From the NCBI RefSeq assembly GCF_014054725.1, contig NZ_CP059563.1, positions 782,868 through 846,867 of the forward strand: DNA of 64,000 nucleotides, written 5' to 3'. The notes beneath the pieces are model-generated. The model ran no database searches and was not told where the DNA came from. It was given only the letters and a program-made list of their open reading frames with translations. How positions within the stretch are numbered: position 1 is the first letter of the stretch; every line of letters begins with the position of its first letter. Positions 38,227 through 46,437 of the stretch are shown in pieces. A program made the translations under genes and the position numbers. This stretch comes from Conchiformibius steedae (GTDB lineage Bacteria; Pseudomonadota; Gammaproteobacteria; Burkholderiales; Neisseriaceae).

Positions 38227-40017
38227 TTAAACGGCTTCGGTGCGCTGCAACAACCATGCCCGCGCCGCGCCCGTGGTGTGTTCATACAGCTTGGCGCGGA
38301 CTTCGGCGTGGTAGCCGTTTAACCAAGCGCGTTCGCCATCATCTAATAATGCCAAATCAATCAAACGGGTATCAATCGGACACAGGGTAACGGTTTCAAA
38401 GCACAAGAATTTGCCAAACGCGCTTTCCTGCGGCTGTGCAACAGCTTGGGTGATAATCAGGTTTTCAATACGGATGCCCCATTGTTCGGGACGGTACAGC
38501 CCTGGTTCGTTGGAAGTCAGCATACCGATTTTTAAAGCATGATGCGGATTGGCAGCAGTACGGCAGGCGATAACCTGTGGACCTTCGTGAACATTTAAAA
38601 AATAGCCCACGCCGTGTCCCGTGCCGTGTCCGTAATCGCACTGCGCCTGCCACAGCGGTAAACGGCAGATGCTGTCAATCAGTGGGGCAGGCAGGTTTTC
38701 GGGGAACACGGCGCGTGCCAAAGCAATATGCGCTTTTAAGACCAAAGTAAAATCGCGTTTGTGGGCAGCGGTGGGCGTACCGACAGGCACAACGCGGGTA
38801 ATGTCGGTGGTACCGTTCAGGTATTGCGCCCCCGAATCAATCAGCAGCAAACCGTCGCCTTCAATGGTGCTGTGGGCTTCGGCGGTGGCGCGGTAGTGCG
38901 GTAATGCGCCGTTGGCGTTAAAGCCTGCAATGGTGTCAAAACTGGGCGACACATAATGCGGCTGACGGCTGCGGTGCTCAATCAGCAGGGTGTCGATGTC
39001 GCATTCGGTGAGTGGGACTTTGTCGGCAAGTTTTTGTTCTAACTCGGCAAAAAATCCGCATAACGCCACGCCGTCCTGAATCATGGCTTGGCGGATATGG
39101 GTGATTTCTGCAGGGGTTTTGCAGGATTTAAACAGCGTGGACGGATTGATTTGCGCCAATACGGACGTGCTGTCGGGCAAGTGGCGCAACACCGAAACGG
39201 CGGTTTTGGCGGGGTCGCACAACAGCGTACCGTGCAGTTGGGCGACTGTTGCGCCGATGTTGTGATAGGGGGCAAGGCTGATGCCTGCTGTTTGTAAGGT
39301 TTGTTGTGCGGCGGGACTGATGCGGGTGTGGTCGGTAAACAAGACTGCTTGTGTGTCGTTAATCAGCAGGTGCGCCAAAAACACGGGGTTATGCGAAACA
39401 TCGCTGCCGCGCAAATTGGTCAGCCAAGCAATATCGTCTAGAGACGACAATAAATGATGGTCTGCGCCTGCTTCGTGCATGGCTGCGCGTACGCGGGCAA
39501 GTTTGGCGGCGGCGGTTTCGCCGCAAAATTCGGGCGGGTGCGGATAAACTTCGCTGCGCGGCAGCGGCGGACGTTCCGTCCACACTTCATGGCTTAAATC
39601 GGTATCGCATTGCAAAATTTGTTTTTTTGCCGCAAAAACTTGGCGCAGTTGCTCGGCGTTGCGCTGCGACAGCATATCTGCCGCCACACCGATACGCGCG
39701 GCTTCGGGCAGATGGTCTGCCAGCCATTGCGGATAATCTTGGTCTTCGCCCAGCTTGTGTAAGCGAATACCGCTGCCCGCCAATTGCGCCTGTGCCTGTG
39801 TCCAATAGCGGCTGTCTGCCCACAATCCTGCATAATCGGCGCACACCACCAGCGTGCCTGCCGAGCCAGTAAATCCCGACAGCCACAAGCGGCTTTGCCA
39901 GTGTTCGGGCAAGTATTCGGAAAGGTGCGGGTCGGCGGTGGGGACTATCCATGCGTCCAAAGCGTGCTGTTTCATCACGCCGCGCAAATGGGCGATGCGT
40001 TCTTTAAAAACCGTCAT
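38227..40017 (-). CDS. Xaa-Pro aminopeptidase (M24B, three-domain type)
   Basis: Removes N-terminal residues preceding proline. At ~596 aa it is the long form (eukaryotic XPNPEP1-like) with two creatinase-like N-terminal domains (LDAWIVPTADPHLSEYLPEH, SLDDIAWLTNLRGSDV) and a C-terminal pita-bread domain. Metal ligands are visible in LLIDSGAQYLNGTTDITR (two Asp), GHGTGHGVG (His), TSNEPGLY (Glu) and GIRIENL (Glu). AAGGA is well spaced from the second of two adjacent ATGs (40020, 40017). Monocistronic. Confidence 0.92.
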   Translation of the reverse strand: MTVFKERIAHLRGVMKQHALDAWIVPTADPHLSEYLPEHWQSRLWLSGFTGSAGTLVVCADYAGLWADSRYWTQAQAQLAGSGIRLHKLGEDQDYPQWLADHLPEAARIGVAADMLSQRNAEQLRQVFAAKKQILQCDTDLSHEVWTERPPLPRSEVYPHPPEFCGETAAAKLARVRAAMHEAGADHHLLSSLDDIAWLTNLRGSDVSHNPVFLAHLLINDTQAVLFTDHTRISPAAQQTLQTAGISLAPYHNIGATVAQLHGTLLCDPAKTAVSVLRHLPDSTSVLAQINPSTLFKSCKTPAEITHIRQAMIQDGVALCGFFAELEQKLADKVPLTECDIDTLLIEHRSRQPHYVSPSFDTIAGFNANGALPHYRATAEAHSTIEGDGLLLIDSGAQYLNGTTDITRVVPVGTPTAAHKRDFTLVLKAHIALARAVFPENLPAPLIDSICRLPLWQAQCDYGHGTGHGVGYFLNVHEGPQVIACRTAANPHHALKIGMLTSNEPGLYRPEQWGIRIENLIITQAVAQPQESAFGKFLCFETVTLCPIDTRLIDLALLDDGERAWLNGYHAEVRAKLYEHTTGAARAWLLQRTEAV

Positions 40018-40047
40018 CATGATTCCTTAATATTTTCTAAAACGAAA

Positions 40048-40069
40048 AAACCTGCCACTTGGCAGGTTT
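40048..40069 (-). terminator. Intrinsic terminator of the Ala-rich lipoprotein gene
   Basis: AAACCTGCC (40048-40056) pairs with GGCAGGTTT (40061-40069); on the minus strand the hairpin runs into TTTTTTCG. Confidence 0.85.
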
Positions 40070-40100
40070 CTTATCAAACAATTATGCAGCAGGGCAAAAC

Positions 40101-40409
40101 TTATTTGGCAGCAGAAGCAGCGGCAGCTTCAGCAGTAGAAGCCATCTCTTCTTTTACTTCAGTTGCAGTGTTGGCAACAGCTTCAGCAGCAGAAGCAGCC
40201 ATAGAAGCCATGTCTGCTTTTACTTCGGTTGCTTTAGAAGCAGCAGCGTCCAATACGCTGGAAGCTTCGCTGGCAGCAGTAGAAGCAGCGCTTTCAACCG
40301 CAGAAGCGGGGGTAACGGTTTGTTGGGGCGCTTCGGGGGCTTTTTGCTCACCGCCGCAAGCGGCAACAAACAGAGACATCAAAGCAACGGCTGCGAGGGA
40401 TTTTTTCAT
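40101..40409 (-). CDS. Small Ala-rich lipoprotein
   Basis: 102 aa. MKKSLAAVALMSLFVAAC is a lipoprotein signal with Cys18. The mature part is a low-complexity Ala/Ser/Glu/Val helix (SAASTAASEASSVLDAAASK, TEVKADMASMAA) with two similar ~30-residue units (ATEVKADMASMAASAAEAV, ATEVKEEMASTAEAAA). It may form a periplasmic helix akin to Lpp-like or LEA-like structures; function unknown. Confidence 0.75.
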   Translation of the reverse strand: MKKSLAAVALMSLFVAACGGEQKAPEAPQQTVTPASAVESAASTAASEASSVLDAAASKATEVKADMASMAASAAEAVANTATEVKEEMASTAEAAAASAAK

Positions 40410-40810
40410 AATAAACACCTATGTGTGAATGGATTGAATAAATTACGACCCGTGCACCGCTTCGTGATACGCGTTCGGATACAGGGAACCGCAGGAAAGT
40501 GCTGTATTTTGCCTGAAAATAATTTTCTGTGCAATCATTATTGCCAGCGTTATCAATACGATTGGCGCGTTTTTGCGACAAATGCCGTTGTGTTTGCGCG
40601 TAACTAGTGTATTTATACCAGTTAATTTTTTTTTAAAACAATTGTTTTAAATTGAATTGGCGCAAAACGGGCGCAAAGGGGCAAAATGTGGCAAAAAGCG
40701 TTTGTTGCGCGGCAGCGACAGAAAAAAGCGCGGTTTGTGTTATACTGCACCCCTGTTTTCGGCAGCGGTGCTGCCGTTTTTTGACACCTGCCTGAATGAA
40801 GGAAATTTGC
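40410..40810. other. Intergenic region between divergent lipoprotein and slyD genes
   Basis: About 400 nt with no ORF I trust. It holds an AT-rich stretch with T8-type runs (40625-40640) and, near slyD, TGTTATACT (40738-40746), an extended -10 box 65 nt before the slyD start. Nothing else recognised. Confidence 0.5.
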
Positions 40811-41293
40811 ATGAGCATTAAGAAAAATTCTGTCGTAACCCTGCACTATGAAATGTACAACGCCGACAACGAACTGATTGACAAAACTGTTGAACCCATC
40901 GCCTACCTGCACGGCGGCTACGACGGTATTTTTCCTTTGGTGGAAGAAGCCCTGCACGAAAAACACATTGGCGACAGCATTGATGTGGTTTTATCGCCCG
41001 ATGATGCCTTTGGCGAGCAAGAACCCGAACTGATTCGCGTGGAAAACGCCGATGTGTTCCCCGTTGATGTGGAATTGGGTATGATGTTTGAAGCAGACGA
41101 CCCCGAAACAGGCGGCATTATCGTTTACCGCGTGGTGGATGTGGCAGACGGTAAAGTGGTGGTAGACGGCAATCACCCCTTGGCAGGCATGAAAATCCGC
41201 TTTAAAGCCACAGTAGATAATATCCGCGAGGCTTCTGCCGAAGAAATCGCCCACGGTCATGTGCATGGTCCTGACGGACACCATCATCACTAA
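40811..41293 (+). CDS. slyD: FKBP-type peptidyl-prolyl isomerase SlyD
   Basis: 160-aa SlyD-like prolyl isomerase/chaperone. FKBP flap and insert-in-flap pattern: VVTLHYEMYNADNELIDKT, YLHGGYDGIFPLVEEAL and SPDDAFGEQEPELI; NHPLAGMKIRFKATV follows. The C-terminus HGHVHGPDGHHHH is a short metal-binding tail, suggesting nickel handling. GAAGGAAA precedes the ATG at 40811. A 165-bp element begins 4 nt after its stop codon. Confidence 0.93.
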   Translation: MSIKKNSVVTLHYEMYNADNELIDKTVEPIAYLHGGYDGIFPLVEEALHEKHIGDSIDVVLSPDDAFGEQEPELIRVENADVFPVDVELGMMFEADDPETGGIIVYRVVDVADGKVVVDGNHPLAGMKIRFKATVDNIREASAEEIAHGHVHGPDGHHHH

Positions 41294-41297
41294 ATCC

Positions 41298-41462
41298 TAG
41301 GGCGTGTCCCTATTTACTTATGCGGCGGTGTTTTTGGTATCAACCCGCGTCTGCCGCGTTAAAAATCCTTGCAAGGTGTCCAACCTTGCGTGGATTTTTG
41401 CCTTGCATACGCAGATTTCTACTCAAAAAACCGCTTGGCAAAGCAAATAGGGACACGCCCTA
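41298..41462. mobile_element. 165-bp inverted-repeat element (MITE-like), copy 2
   Basis: Cleanest copy: starts TAGGGCGTGTCCCTATTT and ends with its exact 18-bp reverse complement. It lies 4 nt downstream of slyD. Bounded by TA on both sides, as expected for TA-targeting elements. Confidence 0.88.
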
Positions 41463-41480
41463 ATATTGGATAAAATAAAA

Positions 41481-41515
41481 AAACGGCTTTCCTGATACGG
41501 GAAAGCCGTTTTGCC
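41481..41515 (+). terminator. Terminator downstream of slyD and element copy 2
   Basis: AAACGGCTTTCC (41481-41492) pairs with GGAAAGCCGTTT (41500-41511), then TTG. A-run upstream makes it usable in both directions. Confidence 0.8.
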
Positions 41516-41538
41516 GTTTGGCGCGGTATTGAGAAAAT

Positions 41539-41568
41539 GCTGAAGCCTTTGGCAATTGCCGTTATAAT
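41539..41568 (+). promoter_or_regulatory. Sigma-70 promoter for pgsA
   Basis: TTGGCA (41539-41544), 18-nt spacer, TATAAT (41563-41568), 68 nt before the pgsA start. Confidence 0.65.
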
Positions 41569-41635
41569 TGAACCATATGGCGGGCGTATGATGCTTTGCC
41601 TATATATTCACACTACACAATAAGGAACCCGTACC

Positions 41636-42220
41636 ATGCCTTGGAATATCCCGATATTATTAACTTGGTTGCGTATTGTATTGATTCCGGTGTTTGCCGT
41701 GATTTTGTATCTGCCGACAGGCTGGCTGCCGCAGGCGGGTATCAATTGGGCGGCGGCGCTGGTGTTTGCTGCGGCAGGCATTACCGATTGGTTTGACGGC
41801 TTTTTGGCGCGACGTTGGGCGCAGACTTCTGATTTTGGCGCGTTTCTCGACCCTGTTGCCGATAAGCTGATGGTGGCGGCGGCATTGATTTTACTGGTGC
41901 AGTTTAACCGCACTTTTGCCCTGTTTGCCATTATTATTATCGGGCGCGAAATTACCGTATCGGCTTTGCGTGAATGGATGGCGCAGATGGGACGACGCAG
42001 CAGCGTGGCGGTGGTGAGTTTGGGGAAATTTAAAACCGCTGCCCAAATCGCCGCCATTATTATGCTGCTGATTAACGACCGCGATTTTTACGGTATCGAT
42101 TTGTATGTGTGGGGCAATGTGCTGATGTTTGTGGCGGTGGTGCTGACGGTTTGGTCTATGCTCTACTACCTGAAACGGGCGTGGGCGCAGCTTTCGTCAA
42201 CGGAAACAACAACTAATTAA
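41636..42220 (+). CDS. pgsA: CDP-diacylglycerol-glycerol-3-phosphate phosphatidyltransferase
   Basis: Integral membrane enzyme committing CDP-DAG to phosphatidylglycerol. The CDP-alcohol phosphatidyltransferase signature DG(x)2AR(x)8G(x)3D(x)3D is intact in [20 protein letters not shown] followed by LDPVADK. Several membrane helices ([53 protein letters not shown]). 194 aa, as usual. Confidence 0.95.
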   Translation: MPWNIPILLTWLRIVLIPVFAVILYLPTGWLPQAGINWAAALVFAAAGITDWFDGFLARRWAQTSDFGAFLDPVADKLMVAAALILLVQFNRTFALFAIIIIGREITVSALREWMAQMGRRSSVAVVSLGKFKTAAQIAAIIMLLINDRDFYGIDLYVWGNVLMFVAVVLTVWSMLYYLKRAWAQLSSTETTTN

Positions 42221-42247
42221 CCATTTGTATTGATAGGATAAATAATA

Positions 42248-42277
42248 AAAACGCCACAGCCTGTACTGTGACGTTTT
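42248..42277 (+). terminator. Terminator between pgsA and recA
   Basis: AAAACGCCACAG (42248-42259) pairs with CTGTGACGTTTT (42266-42277) with one mismatch; modest T tail. TATAAT at 42282-42287 just after it is a candidate recA -10 box. Confidence 0.65.
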
Positions 42278-42318
42278 CCGTTATAATCGTTCTTTTCCAA
42301 CCCAATTCGAGAACCATT

Positions 42319-43380
42319 ATGGCAACAAAACCCGACAACGAAAAAAGCCTTGCCCTGCAAGCCGCGCTCGCCCAAATTGAAAAAAGTTTCGGCAAAGGCG
42401 CGGTCATGAAAATGGACGGCAGCCATCAGGAAGACGATTTGCAAGTGATTTCCACTGGCTCGCTGACGATTGACCTTGCCTTGGGCGTAGGCGGTTTGCC
42501 ACGCGGACGGATTGTGGAAATTTTCGGACCCGAATCGTCAGGCAAAACCACTTTGTGTTTGGAAACCATCGCCCAATGCCAAAAAAATGGCGGCGTATGT
42601 GCCTTTATTGATGCCGAAAACGCTTTTGACCCCGTGTATGCGCGTAAATTGGGCGTGAATGTGGAAGAGCTGCTGGTGTCGCAACCCGATACGGGCGAAC
42701 AGGCTTTGGAAATCTGCGACATGCTGGTACGCAGCGGCGGTGTGGACATGGTGGTGGTGGATTCGGTTGCCGCGCTGGTGCCCAAAGCCGAAATTGAAGG
42801 CGAAATGGGCGACAGCCATGTGGGTTTACACGCCCGCTTGATGAGCCAAGCCCTGCGTAAATTAACAGGCAACATCAAAAAAACCAATACTTTGGTGGTG
42901 TTTATTAACCAAATCCGCATGAAAATTGGCGTGATGTTCGGCAGCCCCGAAACCACCACGGGCGGTAATGCGCTGAAATTCTACGCATCGGTGCGTTTGG
43001 ACATCCGCCGTGGTGTACAAATCAAAAAAGGCGACGATGTTTTGGGCAATGAAACCAAAGTAAAAGTGATTAAAAACAAGGTTGCGCCGCCGTTCCGCAT
43101 TGCCGATTTTGATATTTTGTATGGCGAAGGCATCAGCTATGAAGGCGAACTGATTGATTTGGGCGTAAAAGCGGGCGTGGTGCAAAAATCGGGCGCGTGG
43201 TTTAGCTACAACGGTGCAAAAATCGGTCAGGGCAAAGACAATTCGCGCCAATGGTTAAAAGAAAATCCTGAAATTGCAGCGGAAATTGACCGTAAAATCC
43301 GCGAACAATCGGGCTTGGTGCAGTTGGTACACGAAGGCACGCCTGAAGATGACGGCGTGGAAGTTGCGCCCGCAGAATAA
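42319..43380 (+). CDS. recA: Recombinase RecA
   Basis: DNA strand-exchange protein and SOS co-protease, also needed for natural transformation. 353 aa: Walker [30 protein letters not shown] (Walker B region), loop L2 [20 protein letters not shown], and the acidic tail [14 protein letters not shown]. The usual AEHALDP motif reads AENAFDP. Start ATG 42319; the frame extends to 42268 without an RBS. No LexA-type operator was recognised. Confidence 0.97.
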   Translation: MATKPDNEKSLALQAALAQIEKSFGKGAVMKMDGSHQEDDLQVISTGSLTIDLALGVGGLPRGRIVEIFGPESSGKTTLCLETIAQCQKNGGVCAFIDAENAFDPVYARKLGVNVEELLVSQPDTGEQALEICDMLVRSGGVDMVVVDSVAALVPKAEIEGEMGDSHVGLHARLMSQALRKLTGNIKKTNTLVVFINQIRMKIGVMFGSPETTTGGNALKFYASVRLDIRRGVQIKKGDDVLGNETKVKVIKNKVAPPFRIADFDILYGEGISYEGELIDLGVKAGVVQKSGAWFSYNGAKIGQGKDNSRQWLKENPEIAAEIDRKIREQSGLVQLVHEGTPEDDGVEVAPAE

Positions 43381-43393
43381 GGTTTAAGCCAAG

Positions 43394-43429
43394 AAAATCC
43401 CGCCACAGTAAAATGTAGCGGGATTTTTT
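43394..43429 (+). terminator. Intrinsic terminator of recA
   Basis: AAAATCCCGC (43394-43403) pairs with GCGGGATTTT (43418-43427) followed by TT. Its T tail touches the start of the Correia-like element. Confidence 0.88.
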
Positions 43430-43535
43430 ATAGTTGATTAAAATCGCAACGATAAGGCGTTGCCAACGCCCTGATGTACTACCCGTGCACGGCGGGCGTT
43501 GTCGTCTTTTCTCGTTTTTATTTTTATCAACTATA
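43429..43535. mobile_element. Correia/NEMIS-like miniature element
   Basis: 107 bp with terminal inverted repeats TATAGTTGATTAAAA and (inverted) TATAGTTGATAAAAA, 14 of 15 matching. Both size and ends resemble the short Correia repeat enclosed element of Neisseria (ends TATAGTGGATTAA). It separates recA from the convergent lipoprotein gene, whose stop codon is 2 nt away. Confidence 0.7.
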
Positions 43536-43536
43536 T

Positions 43537-44004
43537 TTATAGTTTGGGTTTGCTGCAATTGCCACGTTTTGCCATGTTTAATTTGGATATCGCTGATTTT
43601 CCTTTGGCTTCATCTACTTGTTCCAAATTTGCTCCACCTACAAATACACCTAATTTCATGTATTGACGAACAAAATAGTTTTTACCATTTTCCATGTTGA
43701 TGCTTAAAATATTGGGGGAGAATTCTGATTCGGTTGCAATTTGATGTGTCCCCGAAGGTAATTCGGTATGGAAAAATACATTTGGTGCAGATTCACCTAG
43801 GCATTCCCCATCTACCCAAATATCTTTTTTTAAAGCACCACCTAAACTGCCTACACGGTAAACATATAACCCTGCTTTACCTTCGGCAGGTAATTGAAAT
43901 TTTTTAGCTTGTTCGGAGTGTTCTGCTGGCGCAGTGGCGACTGATGCGCAACCACTTAAAATCATTAAGGCAGTTAGTGCGGCAATACCATTTGCTCGTA
44001 TCAT
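43537..44004 (-). CDS. DUF2846-like lipoprotein
   Basis: 155 aa. Signal peptide MIRANGIAALTALMILSGC with a Cys lipidation site. The mature part has GKAGLYVYRVGSLGGALKKD, VDGECLGESAPNVFFHTELP and NGKNYFVRQYMKLGVFVGGA, typical of the DUF2846 beta-rich lipoproteins of unknown function. The frame opens with TTG at 44019, but that codon overlaps the GGAG ribosome binding site for the ATG at 44004. Confidence 0.8.
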   Translation of the reverse strand: MIRANGIAALTALMILSGCASVATAPAEHSEQAKKFQLPAEGKAGLYVYRVGSLGGALKKDIWVDGECLGESAPNVFFHTELPSGTHQIATESEFSPNILSINMENGKNYFVRQYMKLGVFVGGANLEQVDEAKGKSAISKLNMAKRGNCSKPKL

Positions 44005-44108
44005 CACGTTTTTCTCCAATATGTTAAAGTTGCATAATTTGACATGAACACGTTATCTTAACCTTTTCTCTTGTTAATTTGCAAGTGCATTGGATTTAAA
44101 GCATTAAA

Positions 44109-44139
44109 AAAAGCACCACTAAAATAGTGTGGTGCTTTT
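44109..44139 (-). terminator. Intrinsic terminator of rpsU
   Basis: AAAAGCACCAC (44109-44119) pairs with GTGGTGCTTTT (44129-44139); on the minus strand it continues into a T run. Confidence 0.88.
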
Positions 44140-44161
44140 GTGAGCATTTATTTTGGCAAAA

Positions 44162-44374
44162 TCAATACATTTTGGGGGGCAATTGATGGCTGCGCAGGCG
44201 TTTTTGCAGACGTTTTACGGCAGCGGCTTTTTTGCGTTTGCGTTCGGTGGTGGGTTTTTCGTAGGCTTCACGGGCGCGCAATTCGGTCAGCAAGCCGGTT
44301 TTTTCAATGGCGCGTTTGAAACGGCGCATGGCAACTTCAAAGGGTTCGTTTTCTTTTACACGAATAGTAGGCAT
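44162..44374 (-). CDS. rpsU: Ribosomal protein bS21
   Basis: Small 30S platform protein (70 aa) placed near the anti-Shine-Dalgarno end of 16S r[43 protein letters not shown] and the basic tail are fully typical. AAAGGA precedes the ATG at 44374. It has its own promoter and an unusual ~190-nt leader (see leader features). Confidence 0.97.
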   Translation of the reverse strand: MPTIRVKENEPFEVAMRRFKRAIEKTGLLTELRAREAYEKPTTERKRKKAAAVKRLQKRLRSHQLPPKMY

Positions 44375-44487
44375 GTTTTATCCTTTAATATAAAGTAAAT
44401 AAAAATAAAAAACGGCAGACATTCTGCCTGAATGCACGGTTTGCGCTTCATGGGAAGCGGGGCGGTGCTTGCCCGATGATTCAACAT
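44356..44487 (-). other. Short leader ORF upstream of and overlapping rpsU
   Basis: A 43-codon frame beginning ATG TTG, ending with TAA at 44356-44358, 19 nt inside rpsU in another frame. It is preceded by AGGAGGTGAT, complementary over 10 nt to the 16S 3' end seen in this window. The SD is only 2 nt from the ATG but 5 nt from the following in-frame TTG. The terminator 44401-44428 lies within this frame. Translation is unproven. Confidence 0.35.
44401..44428 (-). terminator. Intrinsic terminator in the rpsU leader
   Basis: On the minus strand GGCAGA, loop ATG, TCTGCC, then GTTTTTTATTTTT. It ends only ~27 nt before the rpsU start codon, too close for a separate rpsU promoter in between, so it is either an attenuator or the end of a small RNA. 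Confidence 0.75.
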
Positions 44488-44571
44488 CACCTCCTAAACG
44501 CCACTGCCTGTCGGCAGCCCAAATGCTTCCACAACGCGCACATGCGGCGGAAATTTAATCCTAAACGTTAA

Positions 44572-44600
44572 ATTATGCGGTTTTTTGTGCGTACCGTCAA
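44572..44600 (-). promoter_or_regulatory. Strong sigma-70 promoter for the rpsU leader
   Basis: On the minus strand TTGACG (44600-44595), exact 17-nt spacer, CATAAT (44577-44572). The predicted start near 44565 gives a leader of about 190 nt. Confidence 0.7.
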
Positions 44601-44606
44601 GAAAAA

Positions 44607-45239
44607 CTACCGTTTCCATTCTTGCTGTAAGGCGCGGATATTGGCTTCGCGGTCGCGCACAATATCGGACAAACGGCGCACGGCGACGCTGTCCTGTCGT
44701 TTTTGCGCGGATTGCAAAGCACGTTGCGCGTGGGCGAGGGCTTGATTTTCTCGGGCTATTTCGTTTGCCAAAATATCGCGGCGCTTGGGTGGTGGTGGTG
44801 GGGCGATAAGGGTGTGGCGTGGTCGCGGCGGTGTGGTTTTTTTGGAGTGTGGGACAACTGGGTTGGGCGCAACAGGTGCGGGCTTGGGCAGCGGCGGCAA
44901 AATCGGGGTGTTGTCAAAGCTACCGTATTCGTAGCGTTGCCAAATTTGGGTAATGGCATCATCGTTTGGATTGGCGGGGGTATCGTCAGCGGCGGGCGCG
45001 GAAGCGGCGGGCAGGGCAACTTCGGCAGACACCTGTGGCGCGGGCGAAAAAGCGGTTTGCGGGCTTTCGGTAATGCCGTCCATTTGCGACAGGCGACAAG
45101 ACTGCAAACCTTGCCGCTCGGTGGTGTAAACGGGTTTGCCGTTTGACAGACAGATATAGGTGGCGGCGGAAGCAGGTGTGCTTGTGGCGGCAAACAGCAG
45201 CCACATTAGCATAAACGGGATATTAAGCCGTTTGTTCAT
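44607..45239 (-). CDS. Secreted DUF4124-like protein
   Basis: 210 aa, exported: signal peptide MNKRLNIPFMLMWLLFAATS ending ASA. The first mature part AATYICLSNGKPVYTTERQG, with QSCRLS, resembles a DUF4124 domain (short beta domain with a disulfide). Then a long Pro/Ala-rich linker and a C-terminal helical/coiled-coil stretch (NEIARENQALAHAQRALQSA, REANIRALQQEWKR). Function unknown. Its start overlaps the folK end by 17 nt, so it belongs to smpB-folK-this gene. Confidence 0.75.
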   Translation of the reverse strand: MNKRLNIPFMLMWLLFAATSTPASAATYICLSNGKPVYTTERQGLQSCRLSQMDGITESPQTAFSPAPQVSAEVALPAASAPAADDTPANPNDDAITQIWQRYEYGSFDNTPILPPLPKPAPVAPNPVVPHSKKTTPPRPRHTLIAPPPPPKRRDILANEIARENQALAHAQRALQSAQKRQDSVAVRRLSDIVRDREANIRALQQEWKR

Positions 45240-45717
45240 CGTTTAGTTTGACAATACCGTTTGATGGCAAAGTGGCGGCGATTTCGGCAGCGGTTTGCTC
45301 GTTCAATACATAATCGGGGGCAATTTCGGCAAGCGGATACATCACAAACGCCCGTTCTACAGCGCGGGGGTGGGGCAGAGTGAGACTGCTGCTGTGATGG
45401 CTTTCGCCATTAAAGTCAATAATATCCAAATCCAAAGTGCGCGGCGCATTGCGGAAACTGCGTTCGCGCCCGAATGTCTGTTCAATGTTTTGCAAGGCGC
45501 GTAACAGCGTTTCTGCGTCCCAATCGCTTTCTACCAGCGCGGCGGCGTTGATAAAATCGGGCTGGTCGGTATAGCCCACGGGCGCGGTGCGGTATAAAGA
45601 CGACAGGCGCAGCAAACGCACGCCGTCTAAAGCCGCCACAGCAGCGGCGGCGCGGCGGACTTGTTCGGCGGGTTGTTGCAGATTGCTGCCAAAAGCAATC
45701 ACGGCAGTAACAGACAT
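45223..45717 (-). CDS. folK: HPPK, 6-hydroxymethyl-7,8-dihydropterin pyrophosphokinase
   Basis: Folate-pathway enzyme transferring pyrophosphate from ATP to the pterin. 164 aa with AFGSNLQQPAEQVRRA, SSLYRTAPVGYTDQPDFINA, RERSFRNAPRTLDLDIIDF (metal-binding Asp pair) and LTLPHPRAVERAFVMYPLAE. It lies 13 nt after smpB. Confidence 0.95.
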   Translation of the reverse strand: MSVTAVIAFGSNLQQPAEQVRRAAAAVAALDGVRLLRLSSLYRTAPVGYTDQPDFINAAALVESDWDAETLLRALQNIEQTFGRERSFRNAPRTLDLDIIDFNGESHHSSSLTLPHPRAVERAFVMYPLAEIAPDYVLNEQTAAEIAATLPSNGIVKLNDEQTA

Positions 45718-45730
45718 GGCAAGCCCTTTT

Positions 45731-46177
45731 TTAACGTGCGTTTTTCATCAAACGCTGTTTTTCGCGCTTCCAATCGGCTTCTTTGGCGGATTCACGCTTA
45801 TCGTGTTGTTTTTTACCTTTTGCCAGCCCGATATCGGCTTTGATGCGCCCACGGTGCAAGTGCATATTTAAAGGCACAATGGTGTAGCCTGCGCGTTCGG
45901 TTTTGCCAATCAGCTTATTGATTTCGCGCTGATTAAGTAATAATTTGCGCGGGCGCACGGGGTCGGGTTTAACGTGGGTGGAAGCGGTAGGCAGCGCGGT
46001 AATGTGGCAACCCACCAGATAAAACGCACCGTTTTTCCAATGGATATAGCTTTCTTTTAGCTGCACCCGTCCTGCGCGGATGGCTTTTACTTCCCAGCCT
46101 TCCAGCACCAAACCTGCTTGAAGCTGCTCTTCAATAAAATAATCGTGAAACGCTTTGCGGTTATTGGCGATACTCAT
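45731..46177 (-). CDS. smpB: SsrA-binding protein SmpB
   Basis: Partner of tmRNA in trans-translation. 148 aa: [60 protein letters not shown] and the basic C-terminal tail [20 protein letters not shown]. The tmRNA gene itself is not in this window. Confidence 0.96.
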   Translation of the reverse strand: MSIANNRKAFHDYFIEEQLQAGLVLEGWEVKAIRAGRVQLKESYIHWKNGAFYLVGCHITALPTASTHVKPDPVRPRKLLLNQREINKLIGKTERAGYTIVPLNMHLHRGRIKADIGLAKGKKQHDKRESAKEADWKREKQRLMKNAR

Positions 46178-46378
46178 GATTGTGTACCAACAAAGTTTTG
46201 ATAAACGGCGATTTTAGCAGAATTTAAAAAAGTTGATGCAAGGCGGGGGCTTAATCAGGCGAAAAAAACTTGGTGTTGGATTTGGCTGTTAATCGCAACA
46301 ATAAAGCAAGGATTATTTGATTTAGCTTCAATAATGGCAGTAAAAATCTGTTAAGCAGTAGAAAAATGTATTATGCTT

Positions 46379-46409
46379 TAAGGCGTTTCAGGGATTGAAA
46401 CGCCTTTTT
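46379..46409 (+). terminator. Terminator-like hairpin in front of cstA
   Basis: AAGGCGTTTCA (46379-46390) pairs with TGAAACGCCTT (46396-46406), followed by TTTC. It ends about 30 nt before the cstA start and no plus-strand gene lies upstream, so it is a leader hairpin. A TATTAT (46369-46374) may be the -10, which would put it at the mRNA 5' end. Confidence 0.55.
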
Positions 46410-46437
46410 CGTTTCTTTATTTTTGGGAAATTTAATC

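Noticed and set aside
40440..40500. Possible structured RNA in the slyD-lipoprotein gap
   Set aside because: No stable fold, promoter-terminator pair or known motif could be read.
43454..43520. GC-rich inverted stretch inside the 107-bp element as a separate terminator or tRNA-like structure
   Set aside because: It is the interior of the Correia-like element and lacks tRNA features.
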